Assembly (NCBI RefSeq): GCF_046098205.1 | Contig: NZ_JBJURJ010000021.1 | Coordinates: 1-64,000, forward strand | Reading direction: 5' to 3' | From: Paenibacillus_AR mesotrionivorans | GTDB lineage: Bacteria > Bacillota > Bacilli > Paenibacillales > NBRC-103111 | DNA: 64,000 bases | In this document: positions 7,073 through 15,686 of the stretch, in pieces | Layout: the number at the start of each line of letters is the position of its first letter | Position numbering within the stretch: position 1 is the stretch's first letter | Notes under the pieces: model-generated | Told to the model about the DNA's origin: nothing | Database searches by the model: none | What the model saw: only the letters and a program-made list of their open reading frames with translations | Position numbers and translations under genes: made by a program

Positions 7073-8608
7073 ATGGTTTTGAAAAACAACAGCAGGTGGT
7101 GGGTGCTCTTCTCCCTTAGCCTGGGATTGATGGCGGTCAGCCTGGATACGACTGTACTGAATGTGGCATTGCCCACTTTGGCAGTAGAGCTTCAAGCCTC
7201 AACCAGCCAGCTGCAGTGGATTCTGGATGCGTATAACTTGATTCTGGCCGTAGTGCTGCTGCCGGCAGGAATGCTGGGCGACAGGTATGGCCGGAAGAAG
7301 CTTCTTCTTGGTGCACTTCTCCTGTTCGGAGCAGCCTCGGCCGCCTGCGCTGCTTCAGGTACAGCCGGTATGCTGATTGGCATGCGTGCTTTTCTGGGAA
7401 TAGGGGCCGCTTTTCTGATTCCCCTCTCCATCTCCGTGCTTCCGGTGCTGTTTAAAGGAGAGGAGAGAACCCGGGCCATGATGATCTGGATGACAGTAAA
7501 TATGCTGGGTATCCCTCTTGGCCCTCTTGTCGGCGGTTATTTGTTGAAGCATTACCATTGGAGCTCCGTATTCCTCATCAATCTCCCTCTAATCGCAATC
7601 GCCCTCACCGCCGTCGCTCTCCTGATGCCCGAATCCCACAGCGAACACCGGCCTAAGCTTGATGCGGGCGGGATCATTTTCTCCAGTACGGGATTGGGCG
7701 CCATTACCTTCGGCTTTATCCGGGCCGGCGAACAGGGCTGGAGCGACCATGCAGCCTGGCTGGCTATTGCAGGAGGCATTCTGCTGCTTATTGTGCTGTT
7801 TTTGTGGGAACGCAAGGCTGTAGAACCCTTGGTTGATTTCTCCATGTTCCGATCGAGGAGCTTTACCTGGGGAACGCTGCTGGCTACAGGCGTTACCTTC
7901 TCCATGTTTGGGCTTTTGTTTGGATTGCCGCAATTTTTTCAGGCGGTAAAAGGAACGGATGCCTTCGGAACGGGGCTTCGTCTCCTTCCATTAATCGGAG
8001 GAACTCTGGCGGGCGCCAAAATTTCCGAGCTATTTATTCCCCGGCTGGGCTGCAAAGCAGTGATTTCTGCGGGGTTTGTGCTCCTGGGAGCGGGTTTGGC
8101 CTTGGGCACAGGCACCGGGTTGGATACCGGTTTTGGCTATATCGCCTTGTGGACTGTTATTGCCGGAGCTGGTTTGGGGTTTGCTCTGCCTACCGCAATG
8201 GATATGGCGCTGGGAGAGCTTACCGAGGCAAAAAGCGGTATTGGTTCGGCCTTAGTCATGGCAACGCGGCAGGTAGGCGCTTCAATCAGCGTGGCTCTGC
8301 TGGGTTCGGCCTTGAGTGCCGTCTATCGTGCCAATTTGTCTTTGGGCGGGCTTCCTGATGGAGCCGCACAAGCGATCCGCAAAAGCGCCGCAGCCGGAAC
8401 AACAGCCGCTGTGAAGCTGAGTTCGCCGGAGATATTGGCTATGATCCGCTCCGCCTATATCCATGGCATGGAAATACTGCTATGGATATGTGCGGGAAGC
8501 GCCCTTATCAGCCTGTTCCTGGGCCTCCTCTTTTTGCCCCGCGGGCTGAATGCTGCTGCAGCCAACACCACCGGCAGTACCCGGGCAAGTGACTCCACCC
8601 CTTCATAA
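7073..8608 (+). CDS. MFS drug efflux transporter, DHA2 (EmrB/QacA) family
   Basis: This is a 511-residue membrane protein with about 14 hydrophobic segments, the DHA2 proton-antiporter layout. Family signatures are visible: the TM1 motif LDTTVLNVALPTL (motif D1), motif A (GMLGDRYGRKKLL) between TM2 and TM3, and motif C (MLGIPLGPLVGGYL) in TM5. Such pumps export antibiotics, dyes or detergents; the substrate cannot be read from sequence. The start is the ATG at 7073, about ten bases after GAAAGGG; an ATG at 7064 abuts the ribosome site. The TetR gene follows 86 bases later on the same strand, probably in one transcript under autoregulation. It lies between rpmE and rho, which are near neighbours in Bacillus, so the pair is an insertion. 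Confidence 0.93.
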   Translation: MVLKNNSRWWVLFSLSLGLMAVSLDTTVLNVALPTLAVELQASTSQLQWILDAYNLILAVVLLPAGMLGDRYGRKKLLLGALLLFGAASAACAASGTAGMLIGMRAFLGIGAAFLIPLSISVLPVLFKGEERTRAMMIWMTVNMLGIPLGPLVGGYLLKHYHWSSVFLINLPLIAIALTAVALLMPESHSEHRPKLDAGGIIFSSTGLGAITFGFIRAGEQGWSDHAAWLAIAGGILLLIVLFLWERKAVEPLVDFSMFRSRSFTWGTLLATGVTFSMFGLLFGLPQFFQAVKGTDAFGTGLRLLPLIGGTLAGAKISELFIPRLGCKAVISAGFVLLGAGLALGTGTGLDTGFGYIALWTVIAGAGLGFALPTAMDMALGELTEAKSGIGSALVMATRQVGASISVALLGSALSAVYRANLSLGGLPDGAAQAIRKSAAAGTTAAVKLSSPEILAMIRSAYIHGMEILLWICAGSALISLFLGLLFLPRGLNAAAANTTGSTRASDSTPS

Positions 8609-8694
8609 AACCTTTCCCATCCTGTCCAAAAAAGGTAAACTGGAGAAAACCCCGATTTGACAACGGGGCTTTGGTTACCATGGAGGGATTCCAA

Positions 8695-9294
8695 TTGTCG
8701 GATGGAGCAGAGCGCAAAATGGGCCTGCGTGAACGCAAAAAATTGAAAACAAGAGCCACGATCCGCAAAATGGCCATGCAGCTGTTTCGTGAGCAGGGTT
8801 ACCAGGCGACTACCGTCGAACAGATTGCGGAGGTTTCGGAGGTTTCTCCCAGCACCTTTTTCCGGTATTTCGCTTCCAAGGAAGCGGTTGTGACAGAGGA
8901 TGATTATGATCCGCTGCTGATCGAAGCATACCGTGTACAACCCCTGGACACCGCCCCTATCCAAGCGCTGCGCAACGCCCTCAGAGAAGGCTTCGGCCAT
9001 ATTTCCCAAGATGACCGGGAAGGGATGTGGGAACGGATTTCTCTGACCTATTCCGTTCCGGAGCTGCGCGGTGCGGCTTTGCAGCAGGTTATGGGCACAT
9101 CGGAAACCATCAGCATCGAAACCGCACGGCGGTATGGCAAACATGCCTCCGATCTGAAAACACGCACCTTTGCAGCAGCCGTGGTAGGTGTGGTCATTGC
9201 GGCCCAGATGCATTACATCGAGCATCCCGAACGGGAATTCGTGGATATTGTGGATGAGGCGCTGGCCTTGATGGATAACGGATTTCCTCTATAA
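8695..9294 (+). CDS. TetR/AcrR family transcriptional regulator
   Basis: This regulator is about 199 residues long. The N-terminal helix-turn-helix is clear (RATIRKMAMQLFREQGYQAT, then TTVEQIAEVSEVSPSTFFRY), including the family signature FFRYFxSKEA. The C-terminal ligand domain resembles the MftR-like group. TTG at 8695 is favoured because GGAGGG lies seven bases before it; an ATG at 8680 overlaps that same site and has none of its own. Being downstream of and co-directional with the MFS pump, it most likely represses the pump and itself through the inverted repeat at 7014-7047, with release by a pump substrate. Regulation is inference; family is firm. Confidence 0.92.
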   Translation: MSDGAERKMGLRERKKLKTRATIRKMAMQLFREQGYQATTVEQIAEVSEVSPSTFFRYFASKEAVVTEDDYDPLLIEAYRVQPLDTAPIQALRNALREGFGHISQDDREGMWERISLTYSVPELRGAALQQVMGTSETISIETARRYGKHASDLKTRTFAAAVVGVVIAAQMHYIEHPEREFVDIVDEALALMDNGFPL

Positions 9295-9328
9295 ACGTTC
9301 CCCGGATGAACCTTCTCGCCACAAGCAC

Positions 9329-9383
9329 AAAAAAAGCTGTCCGTCTTAGACCCTGATGGGTTTTAAGAACGGACAGCTTTTTG
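9329..9383. terminator. Bidirectional terminator between TetR and the radical SAM gene
   Basis: Arms AAAAGCTGTCCGT and ACGGACAGCTTTTT flank a loop of about 25 bases between the convergent TetR and radical SAM genes, with T-runs on both strands. It can stop transcripts from either side. Confidence 0.8.
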
Positions 9384-9402
9384 ATTGATAAGATTGACGA
9401 GT

Positions 9403-10656
9403 CTATTTGCGCGCCAGACTTTCCGGCGTATGGGTGTATGAGCCAAGCTTCGTGCCGGGTAACTCCGCACGGAAGATGTCCAGCATCTGCTTCATGCCGA
9501 GTATTTCGCCCCGCGGCTTGGGAATAAGCCCCAGATAACTCTCCGGATCGATGTTCAGGTTGCGCAGCTGGATCAGCTTCAGATCCGTCCGCCGGGCCAG
9601 CCCCACCATGGCTTCAATTTCCTCTTCCCTGTCACTAACCCCGGGGAATACCAGATAATTGATGGAGGTAACCACACCCTTGTCGGCTGCATAACGCAGA
9701 GACTTCTCCACGTTGGCCAAGGTGTAGCCTCTGGGCCGGTAATAAGCATTGTAATGATCGTCCAAGGCGCTGATCGTGCTCACCCGGATCAAATTCAGGC
9801 CCGCGTCCACGATCCCCCGGATATGATCCGTCAGACCCGCATTGGTATTCATATTGATATATCCCATGGAGGTCATCTCTCTCACCCGCTTGATCGCCTG
9901 GATGATGATAGGCGCCTGGGTAGAGGGTTCTCCCTCGCAGCCCTGCCCGAAGCTGATAATAGACTCCGGTGTGGTCAAATGCTGCAGCATCAGCTGCACC
10001 AATTCATCCACCGTTGGCTTGAAGTTCATCCGCGTCTGCGGCGCCACGAAGGCGCTGCCCTCATCCTGCTCGGAGATACAGCCGAAGCAGCCTGCGTTGC
10101 AGGAATAGGATACCGGCACACCGCCCTCCCAACGCCCAAGGAACGTATTGGATGCCGTCAGGCATTCATATTCCAGCGCGCAGTTGGACAGGTGGGTGTA
10201 GAGCCGGTTCTCCGGATATTGCTCTGTCAGCTGCCGGACCTTCCGCTTCAGCTCCCGGGGATCGCAGGTATTGGGATTCCATTTATGGGGGTCGTCGCAT
10301 TGCTCGGCGGCAACATAGAAGCCGTCATTCTTCCAGACCACGGCGGTGTACCCGAACAGGGGCAGCACCGAGGTTTTATCCGACTTGATGTAAGCAGGAA
10401 TGAGAAGCCGGGTGTAGCCCTGGGGCAGCAGCGCCCCGACGGCGTTATACTCCCCTTGCATAACCTTCATATCGCCTGTAGCCGGATCGGCATATACAGG
10501 ACGGGTGCAAGGCAGGCTGACCAGCGTCGCTCCTTCCGGCAGAGGAATCAGCTCACCCTCCAACAGATCGACGATCATATCGCCGCTGCGCCCTAAAGCC
10601 TCGCAATCGGGATGGTCATAGACCTTGCCGTCTTGATCGGCGTATACCAGTCGCAT
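9403..10656 (-). CDS. Radical SAM protein of unknown function, rho-linked
   Basis: This is a 417-residue protein with the radical SAM iron-sulfur motif C-x3-C-x2-C (CNAGCFGC, near residue 190), followed by the SAM-binding glycine region (ISFGQGCEGEP) and later TIM-barrel strands (GLNLIRVSTIS, VTSINYLVFPGVSD). The N-terminal 180 residues contain extra cysteines and an unfamiliar domain. Substrate unknown; it could modify a protein, a nucleoside or a peptide. AAGGAGG lies 11 bases before the ATG at 10656; a TTG immediately before the ATG would be better spaced and cannot be excluded. It follows rho by 42 bases on the same strand and is probably in the rho transcript, taking a place other genes hold in Bacillus. 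Confidence 0.85.
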   Translation of the reverse strand: MRLVYADQDGKVYDHPDCEALGRSGDMIVDLLEGELIPLPEGATLVSLPCTRPVYADPATGDMKVMQGEYNAVGALLPQGYTRLLIPAYIKSDKTSVLPLFGYTAVVWKNDGFYVAAEQCDDPHKWNPNTCDPRELKRKVRQLTEQYPENRLYTHLSNCALEYECLTASNTFLGRWEGGVPVSYSCNAGCFGCISEQDEGSAFVAPQTRMNFKPTVDELVQLMLQHLTTPESIISFGQGCEGEPSTQAPIIIQAIKRVREMTSMGYINMNTNAGLTDHIRGIVDAGLNLIRVSTISALDDHYNAYYRPRGYTLANVEKSLRYAADKGVVTSINYLVFPGVSDREEEIEAMVGLARRTDLKLIQLRNLNIDPESYLGLIPKPRGEILGMKQMLDIFRAELPGTKLGSYTHTPESLARK

Positions 10657-10698
10657 CAACGTAGCTGCCTCCTTTTTCATCTGCGGGATCCTGTTGGT

Positions 10699-11976
10699 TT
10701 AAGAAACGGAGGTTTTGGCCTTCCGGATATTACCCGTGGGGTCCAGATTCTCCAGGAATTCCTGATTGGTCTTCGCTTCACTAAGCCGCTTCAGGAAGGC
10801 CTCCGTAAATTCGTGAGTATCCTGCATGTTCTTGCGCAGGGCCCAGATTTTCTCCAGCTCTTCCTTGGCCAGCAGCATTTCCTCCCGGCGTGTACCGGAT
10901 TTGCGGATATCGATGGAGGGGAAGATCCGTTTCTCCGCAAGCTTGCGGTCCAAGTGCAGCTCCAGGTTGCCGGTCCCCTTAAATTCTTCGTAGATTACGT
11001 CATCCATCCGGGAGCCGGTTTCGATAAGGGCTGTAGCCAGAATGGTCAGGCTGCCGCCTTCCTCAATATTCCGGGCTGCGCCGAAGAACCGTTTGGGCCG
11101 GTGGAATGCTCCCGGATCGATACCGCCGGACAAGGTGCGGCCGGTAGGAGGCACAACCAGGTTGTACGCCCGGGCCAGCCGGGTGATGCTGTCCAGCAGA
11201 ATCACAACGTCTTTCTTGTGCTCAACCAGCCGTTGGGCCCGTTCCAGCACCAATTCTGCCACCTTGATATGATTCTCCGGCAGCTCGTCGAAGGTGGAGG
11301 CTACAACCTCGCCTTTGACCGAACGCTGCATATCGGTTACTTCCTCCGGACGTTCGTCAATCAACAGCACAAACAGCTCCACATCGGGATAATTGGTGGA
11401 AATGCTGTTGGCGATTTCCTTCAGCAGCAGGGTTTTGCCCGCTTTGGGCGGAGCCACGATCAAGCCCCGCTGGCCCATACCCACAGGTGCCAACAGATCC
11501 ATTACCCGGGTGGAAATTTGGGTAGGATTGGTCTCCAACGTAATTTTCTTCTGGGGATAAAGAGGAGTCAGCGCGGGAAAATGAAGCCGTTCCGCTGCGG
11601 TCTCCGGTTTTTCGCCGTTAACCGCCTCGACCTGGAGCAAGCCGAAATACCGTTCGTTCTCCTTGGGAGGACGGCATTTGCCCGAGACTACGTCGCCGGA
11701 GCGCAGGTCAAATTTGCGGATTTGGGAAGCAGAGATATAGATATCCTCCGCACTGGGCAAATAATTGATCGGACGCAGGAAGCCGAAGCCCTCCTGGAGG
11801 ATATCCAGAACCCCCTCCATAAACATCAAGCCGCCCTTTTCCGCCTGGGCCCGAAGGATGGCAAAAATCAGCTCTTTCTTCTTCATTTGGCCATAATAAG
11901 GAATCTGATGATGTTTGGCCAGCTTGTACAGTTCAGTGAGCTTCAGCGTCTGAAGCTCGGACAGTTGCATATCCAT
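10699..11976 (-). CDS. rho: Transcription termination factor Rho
   Basis: Rho is a ring-shaped RNA-dependent ATPase that ends transcription at Rho-dependent sites. At 425 residues it has the N-terminal Rho domain, the cold-shock RNA-binding domain (EGFGFLRP, FDLRSGDVVSG), Walker A (PPKAGKTLLLKE), Walker B (VVILLDSITRLARAYN), the Q-loop region and the R-loop residues (GTRREEMLL). The ATG at 11976 is chosen with GTGGTGG as ribosome site; GTG codons slightly upstream overlap it. It lies between murA and the radical SAM gene, with murA 85 bases upstream on the same strand. Confidence 0.97.
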   Translation of the reverse strand: MDMQLSELQTLKLTELYKLAKHHQIPYYGQMKKKELIFAILRAQAEKGGLMFMEGVLDILQEGFGFLRPINYLPSAEDIYISASQIRKFDLRSGDVVSGKCRPPKENERYFGLLQVEAVNGEKPETAAERLHFPALTPLYPQKKITLETNPTQISTRVMDLLAPVGMGQRGLIVAPPKAGKTLLLKEIANSISTNYPDVELFVLLIDERPEEVTDMQRSVKGEVVASTFDELPENHIKVAELVLERAQRLVEHKKDVVILLDSITRLARAYNLVVPPTGRTLSGGIDPGAFHRPKRFFGAARNIEEGGSLTILATALIETGSRMDDVIYEEFKGTGNLELHLDRKLAEKRIFPSIDIRKSGTRREEMLLAKEELEKIWALRKNMQDTHEFTEAFLKRLSEAKTNQEFLENLDPTGNIRKAKTSVS

Positions 11977-12061
11977 CTCATTAACCACCACGCTCTATTA
12001 AAATTTTTCATTCTCTTTTGTACACAATACGTTTAACCAGTTTACCCCAAATGCCTATCTC

Positions 12062-13312
12062 TTATTCCCGCCAAACCTGGGCCCCCAAGAGACTCAGGTT
12101 CTCTACCAGATTGTCATAGCCCCGGTCGATATATTCCACACCGGTCACCTCGGTCAGCCCGCCGCCGGGCACAGTCAGACCCGCCACCACCAAGGCTGCT
12201 CCAGCTCTCAGATCAGTCGCTTTCACCTTTGCCCCGGAGAGGTGGGTGCCCTCAATAATGGCGGTCCGGCCTTCCACCTTGATTTTGGCTCCCATCCGGA
12301 CCAGCTCGGGAACATGCTTGAACCGGTTGTTATACACGTAGTCGGTGAGGAGACTGGTGCCGCTGGCCTGGGTCAGGAGGCTGGCCATTGGCGATTGCAT
12401 ATCCGTGGCAAAACCCGGATACACCAGCGCCTTCACATCCACAGCCTGGTAGCCCGGCTGGCCCAGCACCCGGATGGCTTCATCCATCTCGGTAATCTGG
12501 ACGCCCATTTCCCGCAGCTTGGCCGTGACCGCTTCCATATGCTTCGGAATAATATTATCGACGATCACATCGCCCCGGGTGGCCGCGGCGGCAATCATAT
12601 AGGTACCGGCCTGGATCCGGTCCGGAATGATAGAATGGCGGCAGCCGTGCATCTCGCTGACTCCCTCCACCCGGATGGTTTCCGTGCCGGCTCCCTTGAT
12701 GCGGGCTCCCATGTTGTTCAAGAGTGTTGCAACATCTATAATTTCAGGCTCTTTGGCCGCATTTTCGATCAAAGTCACACCTTTGGCCCGGGAGGCTGCC
12801 AGCATGATATTAATGGTGGCACCCACGCTGACCACGTCGAGGTAAATCTTCGCGCCGCGCAGTTCCTTGGCTTGAATGTGAATGGCTCCGTATTCATTGC
12901 TTACCCGGGCGCCGAGGGCTTCGAATCCCTTGATATGCTGGTCAATGGGACGCGGTTCAAAATTACAGCCGCCGGGCAAACCGATGACAGCTTCACCAAA
13001 CCGCCCCAGAAGCGCACCCATCAGATAATAGGAGGCGCGGAGCTTCTTGACGTTCCCGTTGGGCATAGGCACGGATTTCAAGGCGGAGGGATCAATGGTC
13101 ATCTGATCTCCCTGCCATTCCACGCCAGCCCCCAAATCCACCAGAAGCTCGCGGTAGATGGAGACATCGCTTAACACGGGCAAATTATCTAAGGTGACGG
13201 GGGTCTCCGCAAGGAGCGCAGCCGGAATTAAAGCAAGGGCGCTGTTTTTGGCGCCGCTGATGGTGACGGTTCCCCGCAAGGGCGAGCCGCCTGCGATCAT
13301 CAGTTTCTGCAT
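12062..13312 (-). CDS. murAB: UDP-N-acetylglucosamine 1-carboxyvinyltransferase (MurA, MurAB/MurZ type)
   Basis: MurA transfers enolpyruvate from PEP to UDP-GlcNAc, the first committed step of peptidoglycan synthesis and the target of fosfomycin. This 416-residue protein carries the active-site cysteine (GLPGGCNFEPRPIDQHIKG, Cys116; a Cys, so fosfomycin-sensitive by class) and the KNSALALIPA loop with the UDP-GlcNAc lysine. The N-terminus MQKLMIAGGSPLRG matches MurAB better than MurAA, and the linkage to rho and fbaA is that of B. subtilis murAB. AGGAGG lies 11 bases before the chosen ATG, and a GTG six bases upstream is possible. A hairpin ends two bases before the ribosome site (13332-13352), suggesting leader-level regulation. 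Confidence 0.95.
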   Translation of the reverse strand: MQKLMIAGGSPLRGTVTISGAKNSALALIPAALLAETPVTLDNLPVLSDVSIYRELLVDLGAGVEWQGDQMTIDPSALKSVPMPNGNVKKLRASYYLMGALLGRFGEAVIGLPGGCNFEPRPIDQHIKGFEALGARVSNEYGAIHIQAKELRGAKIYLDVVSVGATINIMLAASRAKGVTLIENAAKEPEIIDVATLLNNMGARIKGAGTETIRVEGVSEMHGCRHSIIPDRIQAGTYMIAAAATRGDVIVDNIIPKHMEAVTAKLREMGVQITEMDEAIRVLGQPGYQAVDVKALVYPGFATDMQSPMASLLTQASGTSLLTDYVYNNRFKHVPELVRMGAKIKVEGRTAIIEGTHLSGAKVKATDLRAGAALVVAGLTVPGGGLTEVTGVEYIDRGYDNLVENLSLLGAQVWRE

Positions 13313-13331
13313 CTGCACCTTTTCCTCCTAA

Positions 13332-13406
13332 AGCTTTGCCGAGGGCAAAGCTGACTTCGTAAGCATTCGCTAAGTTTTGTCGTGAGACAAAACTTACTTC
13401 GTAAGC
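13332..13406 (-). repeat. Two tandem hairpin units in the murA leader
   Basis: On the minus strand two copies of a 42-bp unit occur in tandem. Each has GCTTACGAAGT followed by a perfect hairpin: unit 1 stem AAGTTTTGTC (13372-13395, 10 bp), unit 2 stem AGCTTTGCC (13332-13352, 9 bp). The second hairpin ends two bases before the murA AGGAGG. The stems differ in sequence but keep pairing, so the structure appears to be conserved by compensation. In one frame the unit reads AYEVSF twice, but no start or continuing gene makes it coding. Confidence 0.85.
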
Positions 13407-13794
13407 TATCACTAGGCTTCATAAAAATAAATGTAAGCATCAAAAAATGTACGTTATTCGATGTTTCACAGCATACACCTGGCAATACCACTTGCCAGAC
13501 CCGCCAGGAAAGAGCGGATAACTTGCCGCCTCCCGGACAGAATCCCGGAAATGAGCCAAGCGTTAACTAGTAACACGTACTGTTCATAAGCATAAGCAGA
13601 AGCCTACCAGACCTGCATATGTAAGGGACTTGTACGCCGTTTGGCGTTGTGCAGCAACATACCGAATTCCGGGGACAGGATGGTGAGGTGCAAAAATGAG
13701 GCCGTATTTCCAAGGTAGAAGGCAGCCGCGCCGCTTCCTATGATTCTATCGATTGCGACATCATTAGACGCGCAAAAAGGTTCCCATAACAATA
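13407..13794. other. Gene-free stretch between murA leader and the fbaA terminator
   Basis: No convincing gene is present in this stretch of nearly 390 bases. Short frames (for example 13604-13792 on the minus strand) lack a ribosome site and coding character. It presumably holds the murA promoter; the minus-strand AT-rich segment around 13420-13450 is the likeliest place, but no clean -35/-10 pair was found. Confidence 0.5.
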
Positions 13795-13835
13795 GAAAGG
13801 GAAGGCATCTGTAAGAGATGGATGCTTTCCCTTTC
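13795..13835 (-). terminator. Hairpin terminator after fbaA
   Basis: Long arms GAAAGGGAAAGCATC and GATGCCTTCCCTTTC (one mismatch) flank an 11-base loop 28 bases past the fbaA stop. The U-tract afterwards is short, so termination strength is uncertain. Confidence 0.65.
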
Positions 13836-13863
13836 CGAATTATGTCAAATTACGGAAAACAGA

Positions 13864-14721
13864 TTAAGCTTTGCCGGCGCTGCCGAAAAGCTGAATCTTG
13901 GATTTCACCACGTCGATCATGGCGTTGCGGGCAGGTGTCAGATACTTGCGGGGATCATACACCTTGGAATCCTTGGCAAGCACTTCGCGGATAGCGGCAG
14001 TACCGGCAACTTGGTTCTCGGTGTTTACATTGATCTTGGAAGCACCTGCAGCGATTGCTTGGGCGATGAGCTCGTCCGGCACGCCGGATCCGCCGTGCAG
14101 CACGATGGAAACCGGAATTGCAGCTGCAACCTTTTCAATGATATCGTTGTGGATCTTTACTTCGCCTTTATAAACGCCGTGTGCGGTACCAACAGCAATT
14201 GCCAAAGCGTCAACCTTGGTTTCTTCATAGAAACGCAGGGCTTCTTCCGGCTTGGCCAATTGAGCGCTGGCTTCGTCATGGCTGATGTCGTCTTCAGTAC
14301 CGCCGATGGTGCCCAGCTCGCCTTCAACGGAAACGCCCATGGCATGAGCCACTTTAACGATTTCCTTGGTCAGACGGATGTTCTCCTCGAAAGAATAGTG
14401 GGAGCCGTCGAACATAACGGAGCTGAAGCCCGCGCGGATACACTTCATGGCAACTTCGAAGCTGCTGCCGTGGTCCAGGTGGAGGGCGATGGGCAAACCG
14501 GATTTCTTGGCGGAAGCTTCCGCAAGAGCGACGGTGTACTCAATACCCATGTACTTCAGTGCGCCTTCGCTGACACCGAAGATAATCGGGGATTTCAGTT
14601 CTGTAGCTGCTTCAGTGATGGCTTGAGCAAACTCAAGGTTATTCATGTTGAATTGACCCACCGCATACTTGCCTGCTTTGGCTTGCGGAAGGAACTCATT
14701 CATAGAAACTAACAAAGACAT
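13864..14721 (-). CDS. fbaA: Class II fructose-bisphosphate aldolase
   Basis: The enzyme splits fructose 1,6-bisphosphate to glyceraldehyde 3-phosphate and dihydroxyacetone phosphate in glycolysis and runs the reverse step in gluconeogenesis. The 285-residue length is normal. Zinc and substrate residues are visible in HLDHGSSFE (catalytic Asp and zinc His near residues 80-83), EGELGTIGGTEDD, the zinc His in VGTAHGVYKG, and the phosphate-binding HGGSGVPD and KINVNTE. The start ATG follows TAGGAGG at good spacing, with a promoter at 14759-14787. It lies between spo0F and murA as in Bacillus, but the transaldolase-like gene often found between fbaA and murA there is missing. Confidence 0.97.
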   Translation of the reverse strand: MSLLVSMNEFLPQAKAGKYAVGQFNMNNLEFAQAITEAATELKSPIIFGVSEGALKYMGIEYTVALAEASAKKSGLPIALHLDHGSSFEVAMKCIRAGFSSVMFDGSHYSFEENIRLTKEIVKVAHAMGVSVEGELGTIGGTEDDISHDEASAQLAKPEEALRFYEETKVDALAIAVGTAHGVYKGEVKIHNDIIEKVAAAIPVSIVLHGGSGVPDELIAQAIAAGASKINVNTENQVAGTAAIREVLAKDSKVYDPRKYLTPARNAMIDVVKSKIQLFGSAGKA

Positions 14722-14758
14722 GCAGGTTTCCTCCTATCTGTTTTCAATCATCTGGAAC

Positions 14759-14787
14759 ATTATATCATACAACCCTGTCATGTGTAA
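14759..14787 (-). promoter_or_regulatory. SigA-type promoter of fbaA
   Basis: On the minus strand, -35 TTACAC (14782-14787) and a perfect -10 TATAAT (14759-14764) are separated by 17 bases, about 40 bases before the fbaA start. Confidence 0.75.
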
Positions 14788-14930
14788 CCAAGCCCGTAAA
14801 AAACCTTCTGGCTGGCGGATTACAAAGGGGAAAAGGCCATCCATTTCAGGGTGGCTGTTGGCTAGTGTCTCCAGACTGCCGGAAGACTAAACCTGTGGCC
14901 CGGCCGTATAACGCAGTACAAGCTGGCGCC

Positions 14931-14958
14931 AAAAAAAATGATCCTGCCGGCAGGATCA
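14931..14958 (-). terminator. Intrinsic terminator of spo0F
   Basis: A perfect inverted repeat TGATCCTGCC / GGCAGGATCA (14939-14958) is followed on the minus strand by eight T residues. It lies just past spo0F and separates it from fbaA. Confidence 0.9.
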
Positions 14959-14994
14959 AAGGTAAGGCAAAAGACCTGATGCACGCTTGCAAGA

Positions 14995-15387
14995 CTAGAT
15001 GGCAAAGCTGCTGTTCGGCCCAAAATGCCGCAGCTCCGTGTTTACCGCCAGACGCAGCTCATCAATGTCAAAGGGTTTGGTGAAATGAGTCAACGCTCCC
15101 AAATCCGTGGCTTCCTTGATCATGTCGAGCTCTCCATAGGCCGTCATCATAATCACCTTGATGGACGAATCGATCTGTTTGATATGCTTGAGAATATCAA
15201 GGCCGTCCATTCCCGGAATCTTCATGTCCAATAGCACCAAATCCGGCGCTTCCTTCCGGACGATTTCCAGGGCAAGCTTGCCGTTGGAGGCCTGAAACGT
15301 CTGATAGCCTTCCACATTGAAGACTTCCATCAGCAGGATGCGAATTCCGTTCTGGTCATCCACAATCAGAATCTTCTTCTTGTCCAC
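14995..15387 (-). CDS. spo0F: Sporulation initiation phosphotransferase Spo0F
   Basis: Spo0F is the single-domain response regulator that receives phosphate from sporulation kinases and passes it to Spo0B and then Spo0A. The 130-residue protein has the acidic pocket D10-D11, the phosphorylated D54 (LLDMKIPGMDG), switch threonine T82 (MMTAYGELDM) and K104 (HFTKPFDIDE), with no output domain. Similarity to B. subtilis Spo0F runs through the whole sequence. The start is GTG six bases after GGGAGGG; the nearby ATG is out of frame. A SigH promoter lies about 75 bases upstream. The C-terminus ends in a short variable tail. Partner kinases probably include the orphan PAS kinase at 4255-5664 (inference). 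Confidence 0.97.
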   Translation of the reverse strand: MDKKKILIVDDQNGIRILLMEVFNVEGYQTFQASNGKLALEIVRKEAPDLVLLDMKIPGMDGLDILKHIKQIDSSIKVIMMTAYGELDMIKEATDLGALTHFTKPFDIDELRLAVNTELRHFGPNSSFAI

Positions 15388-15461
15388 TGCATACCCTCCC
15401 TATCTTGCGAAACAACAGCTTCTTCGGCGAATAAAGCCATCAATTCCAATGAATGGGTATA

Positions 15462-15491
15462 ACATTCGCTATTCCTTCAGCAAATTCCTGC
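15462..15491 (-). promoter_or_regulatory. SigH promoter of spo0F
   Basis: On the minus strand GCAGGAATT (15483-15491), a 12-base spacer and AGCGAATGT (15462-15470) fit the SigH consensus RnAGGAwWW-n11/12-RnnGAATww. SigH transcription of spo0F is established in B. subtilis. No clear Spo0A box was seen in the visible upstream DNA. Confidence 0.82.
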
Positions 15492-15640
15492 AATCCTTTA
15501 AGTATTTCATCAAAAATCTGAGAAAAACACCTGTCCGAAGGAGATTGTACAGTTTAAAGGCAGGGGCAGAACAGGCATAAAGCAAGAATGCAAGCGCTTA
15601 CCAAAAAGCCATTTCCTTACAGCCGTTTCTACGTTATGCA

Positions 15641-15677
15641 AAAACTTCCGCTCCGCGCAGGAAATCTTGCGCGGAGC
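15641..15677 (-). terminator. Intrinsic terminator of pyrG
   Basis: A perfect 10-bp stem GCTCCGCGCA / TGCGCGGAGC (15650-15677) with an 8-base loop is followed on the minus strand by GGAAG and then five T. It lies ten bases past the pyrG stop. Confidence 0.85.
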
Positions 15678-15686
15678 AGAGCATTT

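Noticed and set aside
13185..13491. Short minus-strand frames through the murA hairpin repeats (AYEVSF repeats)
   Set aside because: The frames exist only because the repeat unit is a multiple of three; there is no separate start or ribosome site, and the frame runs into murA out of phase.
13604..13792. 62-codon minus-strand frame between fbaA and murA
   Set aside because: No ribosome site, mixed composition and no recognisable family.
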